Below are positions 62,701 through 64,000 of a stretch of DNA of 64,000 bases, in pieces. This DNA comes from Sphingobacteriales bacterium (GTDB taxonomy: Bacteria > Bacteroidota > Bacteroidia > Chitinophagales > CAIOSU01). The position numbers and the translations under genes were made by a program. Each line of letters opens with the position of its first letter. Position 1 is the stretch's first letter. The notes under the pieces were generated by a model. That model did no database searches and had not been told where the DNA came from. It worked only from the letters and a program-made list of their open reading frames with translations. The DNA lies in the NCBI GenBank assembly GCA_027483645.1, contig JAIXUD010000009.1:52814-116813 (forward strand), in the 5' to 3' direction.

Positions 62701-64000
62701 GAGCTGACCAATAGCTGCGGTACGGTAGTATCTAGCAATAGCATTACCATAACTATTTCAGGAACGGCTCCAATCACGCCTACCATTACTGCTGGTGGAC
62801 CAAATACCTTCTGCACGGGTGGTAGTGTTTTGTTGAGTATCGCCACACAAACAGGCGTAATCTACCAATGGAAGCGCGGTACCACCAATGTGGGTACTAG
62901 CACCAATACATTTACCGCTAATACAGCAGGTACCTATACCGTGGAGGTAAGCAACAGCTGTGGCACTTTCGCAAGCAGCAATAGTATAACCGTAACGGTA
63001 AACAGCTTGCCTACGGTGCCAACTATTACCGCTGGCGGCCCGGTGAGCTTCTGCACTGGTGAGGATGTAACCTTGAGCGTACCTACCCAAAGTGGCGTAA
63101 GCTACCTATGGAAACGCGGTACAACCGATGTGGGCAGCAATGCCAATACCTATATCGCCAATACCGCTGGTGATTATACGGTGGAAGTGACCAATAGCTG
63201 TGGTACTGTAGTATCCAGCAACACTATTACTGTTACCATTACCGGATCTACACCAATAACCCCGGTAATTGTAGCCAACGGGCCTGTGTCATTCTGCGCT
63301 GGTGATGATGTGGTACTAAGCATAACCGGCCAAAGCGGGGTTACTTACCAATGGAGACGAGGCACAACCAATGTTGGTACCAATACCAATACTTTTACCG
63401 CCGATGTAGCAGGCACCTATACAGTAGCCGTAAGCAACAGCTGTGGCACTTTTGCAAGCAGCAATAGCATTACGGTTACTATTAGCGGCGCAGCACCAAC
63501 AGTGCCAAGCATATCTGTAAACGGGCCAATTAGCTTCTGCACTGGCGATGATGTGGATTTAAGCGTGCCTGCCCAAGCAGGCGTAACCTACCAATGGAAA
63601 CGCGGTACCACCAATGTAGGCACTAATAGCAATACTTATACAGCTTCGGTTGCGGGCACATATACCATTGAGTTGACCAATAGCTGTGGCACAGTAGTTT
63701 CAAGTAATGGCATTACTACCGCCATTTCGGGTACTGCTCCCACTACACCTACCATTACTGCGGGTGGCCCTACCAGCTTCTGTAGTGGCGGTACGGTAAC
63801 ATTAAGCACTGCCATACAAACAGGGGTAACTTACCAATGGAAGCGCGGTACCACCAACGTGGGTGCTAGCACCAATACCTACATAGCTGATGTGGCGGGT
63901 GTATACACCGTAGAAGTGAGCAACACTTGCGGTTCGGTTTCTTCCAACTCGATAACGATAGCGGTGAACGGTAGCACCAACGGTACCATTGCCGAAACCG
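56704..64000 (+). CDS. Giant secreted adhesin with LamG, CUB and Ig-like repeats, partial
   Basis: The frame is open from ATG 56704 to the window edge (at least 2432 residues); the C-terminus is outside. A signal peptide ends at Ala21-Gln22. Domains in order: LamG-like lectin/sandwich (about 22-220), a beta sandwich (230-334), a second LamG-like domain (344-540), Ig-like and Gly-rich segments (545-695), six CUB-like domains (about 700-1430), a second copy of the beta sandwich (about 1440-1535), an Ig-like domain, and from residue 1622 ten 80/81-residue Ig-like repeats. LamG and CUB domains suggest glycan or protein binding. Export by T9SS is likely, but the sorting domain is not in view. The gene follows a LytTR regulator. 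Confidence 0.9.
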   Translation, partial: MKVLLNCLLLIMMLGTNTFAQINLNNGLLGYWPLNGNGNDFSPNGLNGTVSATGAYRTADRTGIIGRAMFFNGTLEAGQIDMGTSALNNLATVTFASWVRQDVYSATDQSIFGQDNVLEIVSRNGPNRVRIFNSSGGTRDVNNNVPVGEWYHLVVSCNSTGMTVYINGTVAGTFTGNYSLGTSAFPLRMGGNVASQTGGHLAGAMDEARLYNRLLTADEIAYLSSSISLTLDISTLSSTNYCTGDNISIPFTKLGNGLGVGNIFTAQLSDENGSFADPVNLGILVDTVAGNITGNIPTNIVSGTGYKLRIVASVPLYVGTVSTFSLTIRNPTEGQSTLSRGRILYYPFNANANDSSGNAQNGTLAGGTSFVNDRFGNPQRALQLNGSNGHVLVPSGQWFEEQFTVGVWLNPQAYASWSRIFDFSNTNNNDNILFAVSNLTSGNLACQIRQGTTVLATAIGGTATLNQWSHVAMVYDGTSQLIYLNGNVVASVSSGAARQLTRTINYIGRSPFTNDAYANAAFDDFMIWNRALTPSELRVLAEDGLIVSNSPVCSGGALELNAPIMPNATYSWSGPNGFTSSLRSPVIANVSALNAGNYSLTITTPGCTPATQTKAITIINPTTQPTVSFTGLPAATNIGAATNTLTGTPAGGTFTGNGIVSNIFNPALAGIGTHIIVYTVVGSGGCATTALDTVTVSNAYNMSNNTITACSGGFYDSGGGSANYNNNEDFTTTFCSDNGQRLQFTFTAMSIGTGDTLWAYDGNSTSGPLVAYYCNFSNTDVIWSSGTCITFRFKSNASATTTGWIANFTCLANPVIPNQAVNLAFGLKATCDAIVRDPAGTGNYGYGYAEEVLRSADSTRLRLDFTVFNINFNNGGHWLRIYDGPSTAWPLIGQYNSCCAPPTIIESSGQYLTLVFDANNTNAGVGTRQGFEATVTCFGDIVRDYQIDEPDTVTTCSGIFYDSGNGNNDYSANENYSKTFCADTGTYIQIEFNLNNTAFGSADTLFAYDGSDTTGQLLGVYVTGSRIETLTSAGRCITFKFKSNATTFGRGWQGAIRCVNSITASTNYLLSSGVRYTCGGEIFDPSGGSNYGYGYNIMTFGSYNNTRLRLDFSAFDINFNNGGHWLRIYDGPSNAYPLIGQYNSCCTPPNILESSGRFLTIEFDANNTNAGVGARQGFQATLSCFGQILPIYPMVPGTITACEGVFYDNAGPAVNFGQNQSQVKTFCSGNGLPLRFDFNNNETGFDAGDTLWAFDGPDVNSPQLGTYIQGSAIEPLVSSGSCITFRFVSNTTTQRGWQGFLSCTSTPPSITTYVMTSGTRNVCSGKFLDPGGTGNYAVGSGQTYVQTFTSYSGQQIRAAYNFFNVNGNNGGHWLDVYDGPTTSSTLIGSYNNFNFPPAAFQSTGSSLTFRFRATNVNAGANAGFDFTISCFTGSPIDVGVLNSPICQGSTLQVPFTLNDTVFANNTYTAQLSDSNGNFAGAVTIGSLFTSDSVGTITATIPLNTLTGSGYRIRVNSNQPVQLGSENPNALTIITTPIAPTNIAISGPNIFCNGAGSAALSVANQLGVNYRWILNDTVTVGGNSNTYTATQSGTYKVELFNGCDTVTVVNPRVITTVSPIIAPTITAGGPVDFCIGGSVALNIPIQTGVTYQWKRGTTNVGSNTNTYTATVAGTYTVELTNACGTVVSVNTITVTITGSAPTTPSISAGGPTTFCTGGSVTLTTPSQASVNYQWKLGTTNVGTSTNSFTATTAGTYTLVVSNGCGTFTSSNSITVTVNNLPTVPTISAGGPTSFCSGDDADLSIPTQASVTYQWKRGTTNVGTNANTYTASVAGTYTVELTNTCGTIVSSNNITITITGTAPTMPTITAGGPTSFCSGDDVVLSIPTQSGVTYQWKRGATNIGTNTNTFTANTAGTYTVEVSNSCGTFVSSNIITVTISGAAPTVPSISANGPISFCSGDDVELSVPSQAGVTYQWKRGTTNVGSNSNAYTASVAGTYTVELTNSCGTVVSSNSITITISGTAPITPTITAGGPNTFCTGGSVLLSIATQTGVIYQWKRGTTNVGTSTNTFTANTAGTYTVEVSNSCGTFASSNSITVTVNSLPTVPTITAGGPVSFCTGEDVTLSVPTQSGVSYLWKRGTTDVGSNANTYIANTAGDYTVEVTNSCGTVVSSNTITVTITGSTPITPVIVANGPVSFCAGDDVVLSITGQSGVTYQWRRGTTNVGTNTNTFTADVAGTYTVAVSNSCGTFASSNSITVTISGAAPTVPSISVNGPISFCTGDDVDLSVPAQAGVTYQWKRGTTNVGTNSNTYTASVAGTYTIELTNSCGTVVSSNGITTAISGTAPTTPTITAGGPTSFCSGGTVTLSTAIQTGVTYQWKRGTTNVGASTNTYIADVAGVYTVEVSNTCGSVSSNSITIAVNGSTNGTIAET
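58806..60996 (+). repeat. Six CUB-like domains arranged as three A-B pairs
   Basis: Two subtypes alternate. Type A has the pattern C.G.FYD...........TFC and later CITF.F.SN....GW; type B has GNYGYGY (or similar), FNNGGHWLRIYDGP and ..T.NAG....GF. The B copies at about 59170-59515 and 59905-60255 are very similar in DNA as well (compare 59321-59400 with 60061-60140). Confidence 0.7.
61567..63990 (+). repeat. Ten in-frame Ig-like repeats of 240 or 243 bases
   Basis: Repeats start at 61567, 61810, 62050, 62293, 62536, 62779, 63019, 63262, 63505 and 63748. Each contains FC.G..V.L, YQWKRGTTNVG and GTYTVE..N.CGT. The lengths change only by whole codons. Repeats 3-6 match 7-10 in order, so a block of four was duplicated. 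The array continues toward the window edge. Confidence 0.88.

Noticed and set aside
61567..63990. CRISPR-like regular repetition
   Set aside because: The unit is 240 or 243 bases, keeps one reading frame and encodes Ig-like domains; there are no short identical repeats with unique spacers.

Overview
The window comes from a member of the Bacteroidota. Several signs agree: signal peptides ending in Ala-Gln, type IX secretion (T9SS) sorting domains, a PorP/SprF protein, the cluster rpmB-rpmG-DUF4295-ftsY-rimO, BshC, -7 promoter elements of the TAnnTTTG type, very few Shine-Dalgarno sequences and several TTG or GTG starts. No plasmid, phage or IS genes are visible. I cannot name a genus from sequence alone.

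Layout. 1-5749 (minus): a giant secreted M43 metalloprotease with PKD and SprB-type repeats that runs off the left edge, a DUF2807 lipoprotein, and a T9SS-exported esterase. 5750-6333: a mirrored repeat structure without genes. 6334-13411 (plus): MscS channel, an unknown gene, rpmB, rpmG, DUF4295, ftsY, rimO, bshC. 13705-17427 (minus): CcmE, CcmF/CcsA and a DUF2520 protein. 17554-19519: an unknown gene and three small related membrane-protein genes, the last apparently frameshifted. 19695-28104 (plus): PorP/SprF-like protein, PorE-like OmpA protein, an M43-fold protein that has lost its catalytic Glu, and a 1477-residue PKD protein with a type B (CHU_C) sorting domain. 28230-33577: GlmM, a methyltransferase, a PAP2 phosphatase and a pyrophosphate-driven ion pump. 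33934-41315 (plus): two DUF3857/transglutaminase-fold paralogues (one without catalytic residues), a PHP phosphatase, a DUF5690 transporter and two tandem DUF1573 proteins. 41462-43582 (minus): RlmH, rhomboid protease, threonine aldolase. 43690-45547 (plus): a lipoprotein, NfeD, FloA. 45593-45945: tRNA-Arg(ACG) followed by two partial copies of its 3' half. 46226-52492 (minus): a heavy-metal efflux operon with a His-rich first gene. 52799-56487 (plus): a LytS-type kinase and LytTR regulator. 56704-64000 (plus): a giant LamG-CUB-Ig adhesin that runs off the right edge.

The main theme is the cell surface: three giant repeat proteins, a T9SS helper pair next to one of them, and a two-component pair next to another. 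A second theme is paired active and inactive enzyme relatives (M43 metalloprotease, transglutaminase fold). The most unusual DNA structures are the tRNA-Arg 3'-half cassettes with an identical 22-base insert in the T-loop, and the mirrored inverted repeats at 5852-6093.
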